DNA from: Mycolicibacterium moriokaense
Lineage (GTDB): Bacteria; Actinomycetota; Actinomycetes; Mycobacteriales; Mycobacteriaceae
Direction of reading: 5' to 3'
Length of the DNA stretch: 64,000 nt
Assembly (NCBI RefSeq): GCF_010726085.1
Contig: NZ_AP022560.1
Coordinates: 5,146,001-5,210,000, forward strand
The notes beneath the pieces are model-generated. The model saw only the letters and a list, made by a program, of their open reading frames with translations, had not been told where the DNA came from and searched no databases. A program made the translations under genes and the position numbers. Below, one piece after another: positions 63,569-64,000 of the stretch. The first letter of the stretch is position 1. Every line of letters starts with the position of its first letter.

Positions 63569-64000
63569 TTAGATATCAGTCGAGTAGCGGATGCCGCCGT
63601 CGGGAATCGTCACACCCGGCCACACCCGCGCACCACGCAACAGCTCGCAGCGCGCGCCGATGTCGGCACCATCGCCGATCACGCCGTCGCGGATCAGCGC
63701 CCGAGGCCCGATATGCGCGCCGAACCCGATGATCGACCGCTCGATCACCGCGCCGGCCCCGACCTTGGCGCCGTCGAAGATCACCGCACCGTCCAGCCTT
63801 GCGCCACCGGCGATCTCGGCGCCGCGGCCGACCACCGTGCCACCGATCAACAGCGCACCCGGCGCGACGCTCGCGCCGTCATGGACCAACTCCTCGCCGC
63901 GGTGGCCGTGCAACGCCGGTGACGGCGCGATACCACGCACCAAATCGGCCGACCCGCGGACGAAATCCTCGGGGGTGCCCATGTCGCGCCAATACGTGGA
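63569..64000 (-). CDS. manC: Mannose-1-phosphate guanylyltransferase ManC, C-terminal part (cut by window edge)
   Basis: The last 144 codons of a nucleotidyltransferase that continues beyond 64000 read YWRDMGTPEDFVRGSADLVRG and then a left-handed beta-helix of hexapeptide repeats (GASVAPGALLIGGTVV, IGFGAHIGPRALIRDGVIG). This is the C-terminal layout of the actinobacterial GDP-mannose pyrophosphorylase (Rv3264c). With ManA and ManB, it would complete synthesis of GDP-mannose. The short ATG frame at 63982 is internal and not a real start. Confidence 0.9.
   Translation of the reverse strand, partial: STYWRDMGTPEDFVRGSADLVRGIAPSPALHGHRGEELVHDGASVAPGALLIGGTVVGRGAEIAGGARLDGAVIFDGAKVGAGAVIERSIIGFGAHIGPRALIRDGVIGDGADIGARCELLRGARVWPGVTIPDGGIRYSTDI

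Overview
The window is chromosomal DNA of a mycobacterium, most likely a rapid-growing Mycolicibacterium. The evidence is the high G+C, the many GTG starts and ATGA/GTGA gene overlaps, and a gene order that follows the Mycobacterium tuberculosis Rv3210c-Rv3264c segment: rhlE, soj-like, gpm2, entC, whiB1, pdtaS, rshA-sigH, aroA-rsgA, desA3, secA1, lpqB-mtrB-mtrA, tmk, sahH, alkX-rubB-rubA-alkB, manA, manB, whiB2, fbiA-fbiB, manC. The assignments come from recognising protein sequences and motifs, not from a database search. No tRNA, rRNA, CRISPR array, insertion sequence or prophage was seen.

Layout. 0-7.4 kb: RNA helicase, a beta-propeller-like membrane protein, a ParA ATPase, a phosphatase-isochorismate synthase-acetyltransferase string and a lipid kinase. 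7.5-11.3 kb: regulation and translation, with whiB1 behind a CRP-like site, the sensor kinase PdtaS, a biotinyl-domain protein, an easily missed 30-residue ribosomal protein (bL37), and the redox sigma factor SigH with its anti-sigma factor. 11.3-17.3 kb: partly accessory, with a deacylase, SDR and alcohol dehydrogenase, then two decayed genes (DUF2071 and enoyl-CoA hydratase), a TetR gene with an operator, a tiny secreted protein and a coupled DUF2236 (MpaB-like) operon between two small membrane proteins. 17.4-24.3 kb: SRAP, aroA, rsgA, a secreted C39-like protein, and the desaturase DesA3 with its reductase. 24.3-35 kb: BCCT transporter, WS/DGAT, SecA1, a hibernation factor, a ComF-like protein, and a Rieske / multi-histidine membrane protein module. 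35-45.2 kb: lpqB-mtrB-mtrA and tmk, separated by a block absent from M. tuberculosis at this position: a second C39-like secreted protein, pknH, embR and a Pro/Ala/Asp-rich secreted protein. 45.2-53.4 kb: DUF899 protein, lipase, hemophore-like protein, sahH, the alkane hydroxylase operon and a permease. 53.4-64 kb: an FAD oxidoreductase, GDP-mannose genes, whiB2, coenzyme F420 genes, a NUDIX gene and the edge-truncated manC.

How the genes work together. ManA, ManB and ManC make GDP-mannose for mannosylated envelope lipids. FbiA and FbiB make coenzyme F420. The Rv3230c-type reductase feeds electrons to DesA3; RubA and RubB feed AlkB. MtrAB-LpqB and PknH-EmbR are envelope-linked signalling systems.

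The most interesting signal is a pair of TCAAGAATCC-type direct repeats, 11 bp apart, found 60-80 bp upstream of exactly the three genes for related secreted proteins: two C39-like paralogues 19 kb apart and the Pro/Ala/Asp-rich protein. Two of these genes flank pknH-embR. EmbR is a SARP-type regulator, a class known to bind direct repeats of this period, so a PknH-EmbR secreted-protein regulon is a testable proposal. Two families of dispersed 50-bp palindromes, a 24-bp minisatellite inside sigH, and a 20-bp operator-like element repeated before both desaturase-system genes are further unexplained structures.
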